DNA of 40,139 nt from Deltaproteobacteria bacterium (GTDB lineage: Bacteria; Desulfobacterota; Desulfuromonadia; Geobacterales; Geobacteraceae), in NCBI GenBank assembly GCA_021848385.1, contig JAJZUQ010000024.1:1-40139 (forward strand), given 5' to 3'. Shown in pieces: positions 32,786 through 40,139 of this stretch; the first letter of the stretch is position 1, and the number at the start of each line of letters is the position of its first letter. The notes beneath the pieces are model-generated. The model was not told the DNA's origin. It searched no databases and saw only the letters and a list, made by a program, of their open reading frames with translations. Made by a program: the position numbers and the translations under genes.

Positions 32786-32814
32786 TTGACAGCCGGGACA
32801 CGGAGGGTTACAAA
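32786..32814 (+). promoter_or_regulatory. Possible promoter of a small RNA
   Basis: A perfect TTGACA (32786-32791) and TACAAA (32809-32814) are separated by 17 bp. The predicted start near 32821 lies about 100 nt before the third terminator-like hairpin. Confidence 0.45.
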
Positions 32815-32820
32815 CGTCTC

Positions 32821-32922
32821 ATCTTTTCTTGAATGCGTCACCGTCCGGGAGCGCGCCATGCACAGGCTTCTTTTTTCGTCGAAACCGCCCACGCCGGCAA
32901 CATATCGGTTGGGCGGTTTTTT
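32821..32922 (+). ncRNA. Candidate small RNA ending in terminator 3
   Basis: The stretch runs from a predicted sigma-70 start to a strong terminator: AAACCGCCCA (32882-32891) pairs with TGGGCGGTTT (32910-32919), an inner CCG/CGG pair extends it, and a T run follows to 32922. No coding frame with a ribosome-binding sequence fits inside. The prediction rests on promoter plus terminator only. Confidence 0.4.
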
Positions 32923-33086
32923 GCGTTGTGAAGTGTGTTGCGAAAGCTGCGGGCGGGTGTCCATTAGGAAGGAATCGTGACGGGAATGCAACATATGATG
33001 GATTGCGTGCAGAAGTTCAGGGATAGAGTAGAGGCGATTTATACTGCAGCAGATCCCCATCGATACGACCTGAGGCACTGACACCC

Positions 33087-33503
33087 ATGGAGAATGAGAC
33101 AATACCGACCTGTGACTGTCATGCATCGCCGCCGGGGCAATTGCTCCTTGGCATCCGCCAGTTCAACGGTCAGGAGTGGTTTGAGTGTCATGAGACGCTG
33201 GAAATCCTCTGGCTCAAGGAAACGGGAGAGGTGCGGGATTTGTACCAGGGGATCATCCAGATTGCCATCGCACTCCACCACTGGCGGAATGGCAACTTTG
33301 GAGGAGCACTCAGCCTCTTGGCCGGCGGCACGGGTTATTTGCTCCGTGTGCCGGCGGTCTGCCTGTGGGTGGACGTGGCAGGTTTCATTTCCCAAGTTGA
33401 GCGGGTGCGCTGTTTTCTGGAGCGGCTGGGTAAAGAGAAGATGGGTGAACTGGACCCGGCGCTCATCCCGCGTTTGCAGACCGTATCAGTAACATCGCAA
33501 TGA
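33087..33503 (+). CDS. DUF309 family protein
   Basis: A 138-aa protein with the DUF309 core: a FNGQEWFECHETLEILW motif near residues 26-42, then GEVRDLYQGIIQIAIALHHW and a helical remainder. DUF309 proteins are small all-helical proteins of unknown biochemical role; the conserved ECHE...LW could bind a metal. A GAGG lies about 11 nt upstream of the ATG. A terminator follows at 33526-33548. Confidence 0.88.
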   Translation: MENETIPTCDCHASPPGQLLLGIRQFNGQEWFECHETLEILWLKETGEVRDLYQGIIQIAIALHHWRNGNFGGALSLLAGGTGYLLRVPAVCLWVDVAGFISQVERVRCFLERLGKEKMGELDPALIPRLQTVSVTSQ

Positions 33504-33525
33504 AATACCCCTCATGTACTCCTTC

Positions 33526-33548
33526 CGGCAGTATTCAACTGCCGTTTT
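33526..33548 (+). terminator. Terminator after the DUF309 gene
   Basis: CGGCAGT (33526-33532) pairs with ACTGCCG (33538-33544) around ATTCA, followed by four T. It separates the DUF309 gene from the convergent cytochrome gene. Confidence 0.7.
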
Positions 33549-33553
33549 CAGGG

Positions 33554-34852
33554 TTAATGCTCCCTGTCGTCCATTCCCCGCAGCACCTTTCCCTTTTCCC
33601 GCTCGTACTCACTCTCGCTCAACTCTCCCCGTCCGGCCTTTTTCTTCAGCACGCGCAGCTGCTCCTCCGCTGTCGTGGCAGGGTTTTCAATCTTCCCGGC
33701 CGGTGCCGCTGCGGGCGTCCGTCGCTCACGGAGCCGGTTCGCTTCGGCCTTGATGTCGATGAGGTCCATCTTCAGTTCGGCGTTGCCGTACCAGTGGGTA
33801 TAGGCCGCATTCTGATGGTAGGCCCCTTTGACGGTTCGGGCATAATCGTACTTTTTCATCTTGAAGAAAAGCCGTTCGATGTGGGAGGTGTCCTCGTAGA
33901 GCATCTGGCTGTCCAGTACCAGTTGGGGGCCGCTCAGGGGGTGGGGAGGACGCTTGTCCGGCATCGGGTCGAGGAGGTTGCGGTCCGCCAGGTCCTGGAT
34001 GAGCTGCTCCGCCTCCTTAAGGATGGTCAGACTCTGGGTGCGGATCCCGTCACCCAGGGCCAGTTCCTTGCGGGCAAAGGCCGATGCATGGCAGTCGGCG
34101 CAGATACGCACCATTTCCTCTCGTCCCCGTTTTGCCTGGTCCGCGGGATAGGGAATCCCGCCGGAATTCATGGTAATACCTGCGGAAACGTTATGGGTCC
34201 CCCTGGCCATGTGGCAGCTCTGGCAGGTCGGGCCGAGGGCGGGACCGGCGCTGGCGAACAGGGTGCCGTGGCGGGATGTCTGCCACATCTCCCACTGGGG
34301 ATGGTCCGGGCCCATGTGGCAGGCGGCGCAGACGTTGGGGTCGCGAACGATGGCGAGGCTCGTGCCGTGGTTGGTGTGGCAGGAGGCACAGGAACTCTCC
34401 ACGTTGTGACACCGGTTGCACCCCAGTTCACCCATTTCGCTCGACTGCTTGAGAAAACGGGCGCAGTGGGCCGCCGACAGGGGGCGGTCGCTCCCTTCTT
34501 CGTGGCAGTGGCGGCATTCGTTCTGGTCCCGTCCCGGAAGGTTCCTCGTGCACCCCCAGCCGGAGTGGAGTCCCATGCCGTGACGGCTCTTCATGTGCTC
34601 ATCGAGCGCCTTTTTGTGGCAGCGTCCACAGACCTTCTGGTCGACGACGATTTCTCCCGTGTCGAGACGGGCGTGGTCGCTGCCGTGGCAGCCGGCGCAA
34701 CCGACCTTGGCCTTTGCGTGGGCGCTTCCTTCCCATTGGCGGACCGCGGCGGGAGTCTTGAGGCGGTGGCAGTCCAGGCATTCGTCGGCCAGAACCGGCA
34801 GTGCTGCCAACAGAAGGATAAAAACCATCGGAAAAACTCTCTTCAAGGTCAT
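33554..34852 (-). CDS. Multiheme c-type cytochrome, hydroxylamine-oxidoreductase-like, with C-terminal SHOCT segment
   Basis: A 432-aa exported protein (signal peptide residues 1-22). Nine CxxCH heme sites are visible, with the first Cys at 25, 52, 75, 113, 145, 155, 175, 210 and 251. CAACHMGPDHPQWEMW plus SRHG at 175-196 is the hallmark of the HAO/octaheme family, which usually has eight sites. Family members oxidise hydroxylamine or hydrazine, or reduce nitrite and similar compounds; which one applies here cannot be told, and I could not place the Tyr that cross-links the P460 heme. The last 35 residues (about 398-432; QLRVLKKKAGRGELSESEYE) look like a SHOCT helical hairpin. Its ATG overlaps the upstream gene's stop by 4 bp. 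Confidence 0.92.
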   Translation of the reverse strand: MTLKRVFPMVFILLLAALPVLADECLDCHRLKTPAAVRQWEGSAHAKAKVGCAGCHGSDHARLDTGEIVVDQKVCGRCHKKALDEHMKSRHGMGLHSGWGCTRNLPGRDQNECRHCHEEGSDRPLSAAHCARFLKQSSEMGELGCNRCHNVESSCASCHTNHGTSLAIVRDPNVCAACHMGPDHPQWEMWQTSRHGTLFASAGPALGPTCQSCHMARGTHNVSAGITMNSGGIPYPADQAKRGREEMVRICADCHASAFARKELALGDGIRTQSLTILKEAEQLIQDLADRNLLDPMPDKRPPHPLSGPQLVLDSQMLYEDTSHIERLFFKMKKYDYARTVKGAYHQNAAYTHWYGNAELKMDLIDIKAEANRLRERRTPAAAPAGKIENPATTAEEQLRVLKKKAGRGELSESEYEREKGKVLRGMDDREH

Positions 34853-36003
34853 GGCACCATAATCCTTTCTCTGTTCTCCCGGTATTCACGGTCGGTAATG
34901 AGTCCTTCGCTCCGCCATGCGCGCAGGGTGCGGAGTCGTTCTGCAACGGTCGGCGGAAGGGGCGCAGGAACCGATTCCGTCAGGCCGCCTATGCGGTAGA
35001 TGTCCATGCCATGGTGCAGATAGAGCTTTCCACCGGGAGCGAATCTCCCTTCCGTCGTCGGGGGAAAGGATGCGATCTCCGTCTCCCCCTGGTAGAGATG
35101 GCCGTCAATGAGAAGATATTTTCCTGCCGGTGAGGCTGCCAGATGTTTTCCCGGGGCCGGGAAGGTTTGGATAACCTTGTCACTCCAGGGTTCCATGAGC
35201 TTGGAGGAGGAGCCGTCGCCGTAGACGATCCGTTCGCCGGTGCCGACGAACCTGCCGCCGCCTGACGAGAGAGGGACGGTTGCCACATCCCGCTCGGCCC
35301 CGCTATCCAGGTTGCGCAGGATGATGCGCAGGTAAGGGGAGAAGGCGGGAGGGTCATGGAGGCGGGTATAGAGCATTTCATCACGCTCCGGCGAAATGGC
35401 CATGGAGATGGAGGTAACGACGCGTTCTCCCCATTGCCTTATGGTGAGCGGTTTGACGGTGGTTTCGAAGAGGGTGGTCGCCTGCGGCGCCGCCGTGCCG
35501 TCCCATCGGTAGAGGGTTGCCGTGATGGCATCGCCGAATGAGAATCTCCGTGTTCCCACCCCGAGGGCGACCAGGCCCGCCGGTGACACCCACTCGATGC
35601 GTGTTACCCTTCCGGGGACGGGGGCTTTGGCGATAGACTCCCCCTGCCGGGAGAAGATGGCGAGCGTGGTAGAATCACCGCCGGGAAGAGCGGCAGCAAG
35701 CCGTTTGCCGTCGGGTGACCATGCCAAGGCCGAGGGTGATGGGGGGGCGAGCCTGGTCTTGATACCGGTGGCCGGTTCGACCAGCTGCAAGCCGTTGTCC
35801 CCCATGGCGATACGGGAATCCGTCGGGTTGACGCACCAAGGTGCTGCCGGTGCCACGCGTGTCACCGCCGTGGCGGAGAGGTTGGCGGCTTGTGGGCCGC
35901 TGACCGGCAGGGACGTGCAGCCAGCGGCGAATGCCATACCCGAGGCGACGAGAGTGAGCGCCAGCAGGCGGATGGATACGACAGCTGTTCTCCGGCGGGT
36001 CAT
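34849..36003 (-). CDS. Lipoprotein with beta-propeller-like region and C-terminal SHOCT segment
   Basis: A 384-aa protein with a lipoprotein signal (lipobox FAAGC, Cys29). The middle has TolB/WD40-like blades (ALAWSPDGKRLAAALPGG and similar). The end (about 350-384; ERLRTLRAWRSEGLITDREY) is a SHOCT-like hairpin similar to that of the downstream cytochrome. The ATGA overlap with the cytochrome gene indicates translational coupling and probable functional partnership, perhaps as a periplasmic or outer-membrane anchor for the cytochrome. The function is inferred. Confidence 0.8.
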   Translation of the reverse strand: MTRRRTAVVSIRLLALTLVASGMAFAAGCTSLPVSGPQAANLSATAVTRVAPAAPWCVNPTDSRIAMGDNGLQLVEPATGIKTRLAPPSPSALAWSPDGKRLAAALPGGDSTTLAIFSRQGESIAKAPVPGRVTRIEWVSPAGLVALGVGTRRFSFGDAITATLYRWDGTAAPQATTLFETTVKPLTIRQWGERVVTSISMAISPERDEMLYTRLHDPPAFSPYLRIILRNLDSGAERDVATVPLSSGGGRFVGTGERIVYGDGSSSKLMEPWSDKVIQTFPAPGKHLAASPAGKYLLIDGHLYQGETEIASFPPTTEGRFAPGGKLYLHHGMDIYRIGGLTESVPAPLPPTVAERLRTLRAWRSEGLITDREYRENRERIMVP

Positions 36004-36170
36004 GATGGCTCCTTTGGCAAAGATACCCCTATGTTATACGAACTGTCTTCCGAAACATTGATGGAAATCAAAAACCTGCGGATCGGGGGAACGTTTCCCA
36101 AGGTCGCAAAATCCTCAGGAATGGGTATACTTTATCTGCTGATATGTATCACAAACGGAGCGAGGTGACC

Positions 36171-36848
36171 ATGAAGATATACGACATTTCCGCCCTTATT
36201 TCATCTGATCTCCCCGTTTATCCGGGTGACCCTTCGGTAACGATTGAGCCGGTGACCCGCATCAGCCGGGGGGATACCGCCAATGTCTCCCGCCTTGCCA
36301 TCTCCACCCACTGCGGAACCCACCTTGATGTGATGCGGCACTACAGCGATCATGGCATGGCCGTCGACCATGTCCCCCTGACCCTTCTCGTGGGGAAGGC
36401 ACTGGTGATTGAACTGTCCGGCGTGCGGGAGATCGGGCGCAGGGACCTGGCCCGCTTTCCCGTTAAGGGGGAGGAGAGGATACTCCTCAAAACCGACAAC
36501 TCCCTCCTCTGGGACCGGCCAGGATTTCACGAGGAGTATGCCCACCTCACGGAAGAGGGTGCCCGCTATCTCCTGGATGAGGGGGTCAGGCTGGTCGGCA
36601 TCGATTATCTCTCCATCGAGAGGTTCGATGGAGATGGGGAGGTACACCGGCAACTGCTGGGTAACGGAGTGGTGGTGCTGGAGGGTTTGAATCTGGATGG
36701 GGTGGCGGCGGGGCATTATGAACTTATCTGTCTGCCCCTGAAGATACGGGATGGCGATGGCGCCCCGGTCAGGGCGATCCTCCGGAGCCATGAAGGGATT
36801 ACTCCCCCATCTTTTGACCCCCACACGAGCAGGTGGCCGCTCTCCTGA
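36171..36848 (+). CDS. Cyclase-family metal hydrolase (kynurenine-formamidase-like)
   Basis: A 225-aa protein with DLPVYPGDP near the N-terminus and the metal-binding HCGTHLD motif (STHCGTHLDVMRHY). IDYLSIERFDGDGEVHRQLLGN and a GLNL segment complete the cyclase-family fold. KynB formamidase is one member, with others acting on different amides and esters. No other tryptophan-degradation gene is in the window, so the substrate is open. The frame opens upstream, but ATG 36171 has GCGAGG at a normal spacing and gives the family-typical MKIYDIS start. Confidence 0.87.
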   Translation: MKIYDISALISSDLPVYPGDPSVTIEPVTRISRGDTANVSRLAISTHCGTHLDVMRHYSDHGMAVDHVPLTLLVGKALVIELSGVREIGRRDLARFPVKGEERILLKTDNSLLWDRPGFHEEYAHLTEEGARYLLDEGVRLVGIDYLSIERFDGDGEVHRQLLGNGVVVLEGLNLDGVAAGHYELICLPLKIRDGDGAPVRAILRSHEGITPPSFDPHTSRWPLS

Positions 36849-36922
36849 TTTTCCCGCCAGTTCGCGGGATGTCAGGGGAATTTATCATTCCAGGGAGTTT
36901 TCTGGAGAAAGGAGATGACTTT

Positions 36923-37435
36923 ATGGCACGTCTATCCAACAAAATGGGCATCGACGAGAAGGGGCAGCGGGCGCCCCGAAGCACCAGCGTCTATACCCCC
37001 CGGGGAGGGATCGGGGAGGTGGCCCTCTGCCGCAAGTGTGGCGCCATCTACCGGAACAAGCGGTGGAGCCTTGACGAGGTGGAGTCGAATCAAATGCGGG
37101 GAGAGGCCGGTATCGGCAAGGTGATCTGCCCGGCATGCCAGCGGATGGAGGATAATAATCCCGCCGGTGTTATCACCCTGACCGGTGATTATCTGCTTCA
37201 GCACGAGGAGGCTATCCTCAACATCATCAAGCACGTGGAGGCCAAATCCCGGGCAAAGAACCCCCTGGGCAGGATCATGGAGATTCAGCAGGAGCGGGAC
37301 GTAATGACCATCGGCACTACGGAGGAGAAACTGGCCCAGAAGCTGGGGCGGGAGATCTACAAGGCCCACAAGGGAGAACTCCACTACCAGTGGAGCCATG
37401 ACCAGGAGTTCGTCCGGGTAAGCTGGATGCGCTGA
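36923..37435 (+). CDS. Zinc-ribbon protein of the BCAM0308-like family
   Basis: A 170-aa protein. A basic N-terminal segment is followed by CRKCG (about residue 37) and CPAC (about residue 70), together a four-Cys zinc site, then a helical region and a C-terminal stretch with KLGREIYKAHKGELHYQWSH. It resembles proteins annotated as BCAM0308 family, of unknown role. AAAGGAG lies 8 nt before ATG 36923; the frame is open to 36833 without a better start. It follows the cyclase gene by 74 bp and ends before a terminator. Confidence 0.75.
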   Translation: MARLSNKMGIDEKGQRAPRSTSVYTPRGGIGEVALCRKCGAIYRNKRWSLDEVESNQMRGEAGIGKVICPACQRMEDNNPAGVITLTGDYLLQHEEAILNIIKHVEAKSRAKNPLGRIMEIQQERDVMTIGTTEEKLAQKLGREIYKAHKGELHYQWSHDQEFVRVSWMR

Positions 37436-37472
37436 CCTGGCCGTTCCGACGCAAAGATGTCACGGCGCAAAG

Positions 37473-37501
37473 AAGGGCCTTCCGCGAGGGGGGCCTTTTT
37501 T
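37473..37501 (+). terminator. Terminator after the zinc-ribbon gene
   Basis: A stem from AAGGGCCTTCC (37473-37483) to GGGGGGCCTT (37488-37497), with one bulged G and two G-U pairs around a GCGA loop, is followed by a T run to 37501. It lies immediately beyond the end of the convergent helicase-nuclease gene. Confidence 0.75.
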
Positions 37502-37506
37502 ACGTT

Positions 37507-40131
37507 TTAGCCCCTTAACCCGCACCTCTGCCGGAACGGGCAGTGACTTCCGTCGCATCCTGCCATCAGGGCAAAGTCCCCTTCCCGGCTTCTCTCCCGA
37601 ATGGCGTCCATGAGTTCCAGGAGTCGTGCCTCGAAGGAGGGGAGGTCGCATGTCACCGGTTCATTCCCTCCACCCTTCAGAAACAGCAGCTGCGCTTCAA
37701 TCCGCCGGCCGGGAAAGGCCCTGCCAAGGGCGACCAGGTAGGTGCTGAGCTGGAAACGATACCCTTTGAGGTCGGTCCCGTCCCGCGTCATGTATTTGTA
37801 GTCGTAGACCGTCACCAGGTCGTCCTGCACCGCCACCAGGTCCATTGCGCCGCGGATGTAGTAGTCAGCCCCCCCCTGCAGGTGGAGCGTGAAGGGGTGC
37901 TCCCGCAGGAGGCGGGCCGTGGAGAGACTTTTCCCCAGGGGCGAGGATGCGAGGGTCAGCACCTGTTCTATGACCTCTTCCCCGTCCGGTCCCTCCCCTC
38001 CAAAGGCTGCGGCCAGTTGCCGGCATTGGCGCCTCTGGTGGTCAGGGGCTCCACCGAAATCAAGCCGTTCCAGGATGGCATGTGCAAGGTTCCCCCGTTC
38101 CAGGGGGGTCATTCCGCTCCGTTTTTTGCGTTCCGGCGTGGGGTGGTAAGGGGCGAGGAGCTGGGCAAAGAGCCCTTCGTCCAGGCCGAGCACCCCCTTG
38201 TAGTAGTATTTGCGCGGACAGAGGGCGTAATCTTCCAGGGCCGTGGGGGAAAAGACCATTGTCGACGGGGAAGGCGGAACATAATGAAGGGCCCGTTCAG
38301 CAGCCAGGGCAAGAACCTCCGGCGACAAGGGGGCAGTTTCCCTGGCCGGTGGCGGGACGGTATCTTCCCTCGGTATCCCTTCCGTATCAACAGTCATCAC
38401 CAGTCCGCCATCCGGGCCGGTACGGAAGGCATCGAGCCAGGTGCGCCATTCTCCCCTTCCTTCGCCGGAGAGGACCAGGTGGTCCCGTGCGCGGGTGACT
38501 GCCACGTAGAACAGCCGTTTCAGCTCGGCCGTTTCCTTGGCCTTGCGGAGGTCGGATATTGCCCGGTATGCCAGGGTGGGGCACGGGACACCGCCGGGAA
38601 GGGAAAGTTTGATGCCGATCCCGAGGTCGGGGTCGTGCCGGACGGAAGGTTGGTTGCCCGGCTGCCCCGCGCCCAGTTCGGGGACGAAGACAAGGGGGAA
38701 TTCCAGCCCCTTGCTCTGGTGGATGGTCATGAGCCGCACCACGTCCTCTCCTTCGGCGACGATGGACGCCTCCGCCTCGGTCGGTTCCTTCTCCACCAAG
38801 TCGGTGAGATAGTTGATGAAGCGGCGGAGGGAAACCTCGCCACGGCGGGAGAAGGAGCGGGCAAGCTCGATCAGCTTGCGCAGGTTTGCCACCTTCTGTT
38901 CCCCCTGGAAGGTGGTGAGGAGGGTGGAGGCAAAGTCGGTGCCGGTGAGGATCTCTTCCAGCAGTTCCGCCAGGGTGAGCCGGTCGCGCAGGGGGCGAAG
39001 CCGGTTGACGAGCGATGCCAGCGAGGCGAGCCGTTCCCGGTCGGCCGGGGTTATACGTTCGTTAAGCGAGTTTTGAATCGTGAGTTTTGAGTTTTGGATT
39101 GAAATCTGCTGCCAGCTGGCTAGACCACAGTCGTTCCGGGCGAGCCAGTAGAGGGTTTCGTCGGAGATCCCGCAGAGGGGGGAGCGGAGGACTCCTGCCA
39201 GGGCGGCAAGGTCCTTGCCATACTCCAGGAAGGTGAGGAAGTTGAGGATGTCGAGCACCTCCTGACAGCGGTAGAAACCCCGTCCCTTCACCACGTAATA
39301 GGGGATGCCGGCCTGGCGCAGCTGCCGTTCGAACAGCTTGAGGTTGCTGAAACGGCGAAACAGGATGGCGATGTCTCCGTAGGAGGGGTGCCGGGGAATA
39401 AATTCCCCGCTGCGGTCCTTATGGTAGACGCTTATGCCGGTGATGCCGCCGACCAGCTCCTGGATTCTGCGAGCAATGGCGGCGGCTTCCCACCGCCTCC
39501 TGGCGTCTGCGTCTCCCTCACATGAACCGGCGAGCAGTTCGATGCAGGGTGTGCCGTCCCAGTCCCGCCGCCGGGGGTCCAGGACGTCCCCCTCTCCGTA
39601 GGGGGGGTCAAAGTCTGCGCCGCTTCCCCCCATAACCTGGTCGAAGAGGCCGTTGACAAAGCGGATGATTCCTTCCCGGGAGCGGAACGATTCCTGAAAG
39701 TAGAGGTTACGCCCTCCTGCGGCCACCATATCCCGGCTGGTCTGGAGGAACACCCCCACATCAGCACCGCGGAAGAGGTAGATGGACTGCTTTGGATCCC
39801 CTACGACGAAGAGCCGCTGCTCCGGGCCGCAGAGAAGATCGACCAACTCTTTCTGGAGAGGGTTGGTGTCCTGAAACTCGTCCACCATGAGCACCCGGCA
39901 CCGCTGTCGCCAGTCGTTGCGGATGACGGCATCCCGTGCCAGGAGGTCGCGGCACTTGATCTGGAGATCGTCAAAATCCAGCCCTCCGCGCCGCCCCTTG
40001 CGCAAACTGTAGGCGGTGGCGACCTGTCCGGTCAGGCCGAGGAGAGCATCAGCCAGCGGGGCGCTCCGGATCTGCCAGTAGGCGAGCTGCAGCTGCGCGA
40101 GGCATCCGGTCAGCCGGTCCCTGACCGGTTT
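37507..40131 (-). CDS. AddA/RecB-like UvrD helicase-nuclease, 5' part missing or disrupted
   Basis: The open frame encodes 874 aa, lacking the start of the protein. Visible: Walker B VDEFQDTNPLQ, motif III VGDPKQSIYLFRGA, motifs V (MTIHQSKGLEFPLVF) and VI (YVAVTRARDHL), and a C-terminal PD-(D/E)xK nuclease with GAMDLV and VYDYKYM. One Cys in YALCPRKYYY and three near the end (CDGSHCPFRQRC) suggest an iron-sulfur staple as in AddB/Cas4-type nucleases. Motif I (Walker A) should lie about 300-400 residues upstream, but an in-frame TAA at 40132-40134 closes the frame right at the window edge, next to an A5 run. Either the gene carries a frameshift or the sequence has one at the run. Its AddB-type partner is not in the window. 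Confidence 0.85.
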   Translation of the reverse strand, partial: KPVRDRLTGCLAQLQLAYWQIRSAPLADALLGLTGQVATAYSLRKGRRGGLDFDDLQIKCRDLLARDAVIRNDWRQRCRVLMVDEFQDTNPLQKELVDLLCGPEQRLFVVGDPKQSIYLFRGADVGVFLQTSRDMVAAGGRNLYFQESFRSREGIIRFVNGLFDQVMGGSGADFDPPYGEGDVLDPRRRDWDGTPCIELLAGSCEGDADARRRWEAAAIARRIQELVGGITGISVYHKDRSGEFIPRHPSYGDIAILFRRFSNLKLFERQLRQAGIPYYVVKGRGFYRCQEVLDILNFLTFLEYGKDLAALAGVLRSPLCGISDETLYWLARNDCGLASWQQISIQNSKLTIQNSLNERITPADRERLASLASLVNRLRPLRDRLTLAELLEEILTGTDFASTLLTTFQGEQKVANLRKLIELARSFSRRGEVSLRRFINYLTDLVEKEPTEAEASIVAEGEDVVRLMTIHQSKGLEFPLVFVPELGAGQPGNQPSVRHDPDLGIGIKLSLPGGVPCPTLAYRAISDLRKAKETAELKRLFYVAVTRARDHLVLSGEGRGEWRTWLDAFRTGPDGGLVMTVDTEGIPREDTVPPPARETAPLSPEVLALAAERALHYVPPSPSTMVFSPTALEDYALCPRKYYYKGVLGLDEGLFAQLLAPYHPTPERKKRSGMTPLERGNLAHAILERLDFGGAPDHQRRQCRQLAAAFGGEGPDGEEVIEQVLTLASSPLGKSLSTARLLREHPFTLHLQGGADYYIRGAMDLVAVQDDLVTVYDYKYMTRDGTDLKGYRFQLSTYLVALGRAFPGRRIEAQLLFLKGGGNEPVTCDLPSFEARLLELMDAIRERSREGDFALMAGCDGSHCPFRQRCGLRG
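39068..39102 (-). repeat. Heptamer repeat inside the helicase-nuclease gene
   Basis: On the plus strand five 7-bp units read GAGTTTT, GAATCGT, GAGTTTT, GAGTTTT and GGATTGA. In the gene's own frame they encode IQNSKLTIQNS within QQISIQNSKLTIQNSLNER, a segment unlike its surroundings. The number of bases allows it to sit in frame, so the array was tolerated as a coding insertion. Confidence 0.7.
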
Positions 40132-40139
40132 TTAGATCG

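Noticed and set aside
32651..32980. 109-residue frame in the non-coding stretch
   Set aside because: It crosses two terminator-like hairpins and a promoter-like site and has a composition unlike a protein.
33500..34999. Long plus-strand frame opposite the cytochrome gene
   Set aside because: The minus strand has nine heme motifs and a signal peptide. The plus-strand translation lacks any motif or ribosome-binding sequence.
37543..39090. 515-residue plus-strand frame opposite the helicase-nuclease
   Set aside because: Antisense to clear UvrD and nuclease motifs; no start signal and no domain.
1..40139. tRNA genes, rRNA, CRISPR arrays, insertion sequences and phage attachment sites
   Set aside because: No transposase, integrase, regularly spaced repeat-spacer array or tRNA cloverleaf was recognised by reading. 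A dedicated scan (tRNAscan-SE, CRISPR finder) could still find weak cases.

Overview
The window is GC-rich (near 60% by eye), densely coding and looks like a chromosome segment of a Geobacter-type bacterium (Geobacterales, Desulfuromonadota). This is inferred from a nine-heme c-type cytochrome, a sigma-54 activator carrying iron-sulfur domains, a receiver-diguanylate cyclase, a chemotaxis operon with a CheA-receiver hybrid, and a type I-beta DAHP synthase. No tRNA, rRNA, insertion sequence, prophage or CRISPR array was recognised.

Layout. 1-3049: ispD, ispF and glnS behind one sigma-70 promoter. 3116-10855: a chemosensory operon in the order CheR (pseudo-receiver and TPR fusion), CheW, MCP, CheA-REC, CheB, CheY-like. 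10987-12543: cysS and its terminator. 12552-15531: a compact regulatory locus. Its main gene encodes a 765-aa protein that joins a two-cluster ferredoxin, an [FeFe]-hydrogenase-like domain, a further four-cysteine domain, a sigma-54 AAA+ domain and a Fis-type helix-turn-helix. Paired 18-bp palindromes lie at each end of this gene. One pair sits upstream of a -24/-12 promoter for a small ribbon-helix-helix protein; the other overlaps a sigma-70 promoter for the regulator itself. This is the most novel-looking system in the window.

15824-20892: a small hypothetical protein, an exported transglutaminase-like protein, an M16 peptidase with a DedA/YqaA-type membrane protein, and an RCC1-repeat lipoprotein. 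20919-22252: aroF (DAHP synthase) behind a textbook transcription attenuator whose leader peptide is packed with Phe and Tyr codons. 22290-25459: two tandem exported paralogs with a CCW motif and a GAF/PAS histidine kinase. 25734-30141: a U32 peptidase-family (RlhA-like) protein, hslO, an M50-like membrane protein and a DCC-family protein. 30232-33503: an exported protein, a YciH/SUI1 factor, a receiver-GGDEF protein, a small membrane protein, a roughly 550-bp non-coding stretch with three terminator-like hairpins, and a DUF309 protein. 33554-36003: an operon of a lipoprotein and a hydroxylamine-oxidoreductase-like cytochrome, both ending in a SHOCT-like segment. 36171-37435: a cyclase-family hydrolase and a zinc-ribbon protein. 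37507-40131: most of an AddA/RecB-like helicase-nuclease, cut by an in-frame stop eight bases from the window edge.

Short degenerate heptamer tandem repeats occur at three places: the ispD-ispF junction, upstream of hslO, and inside the helicase-nuclease gene. All product names come from reading sequence motifs; no database search was run.
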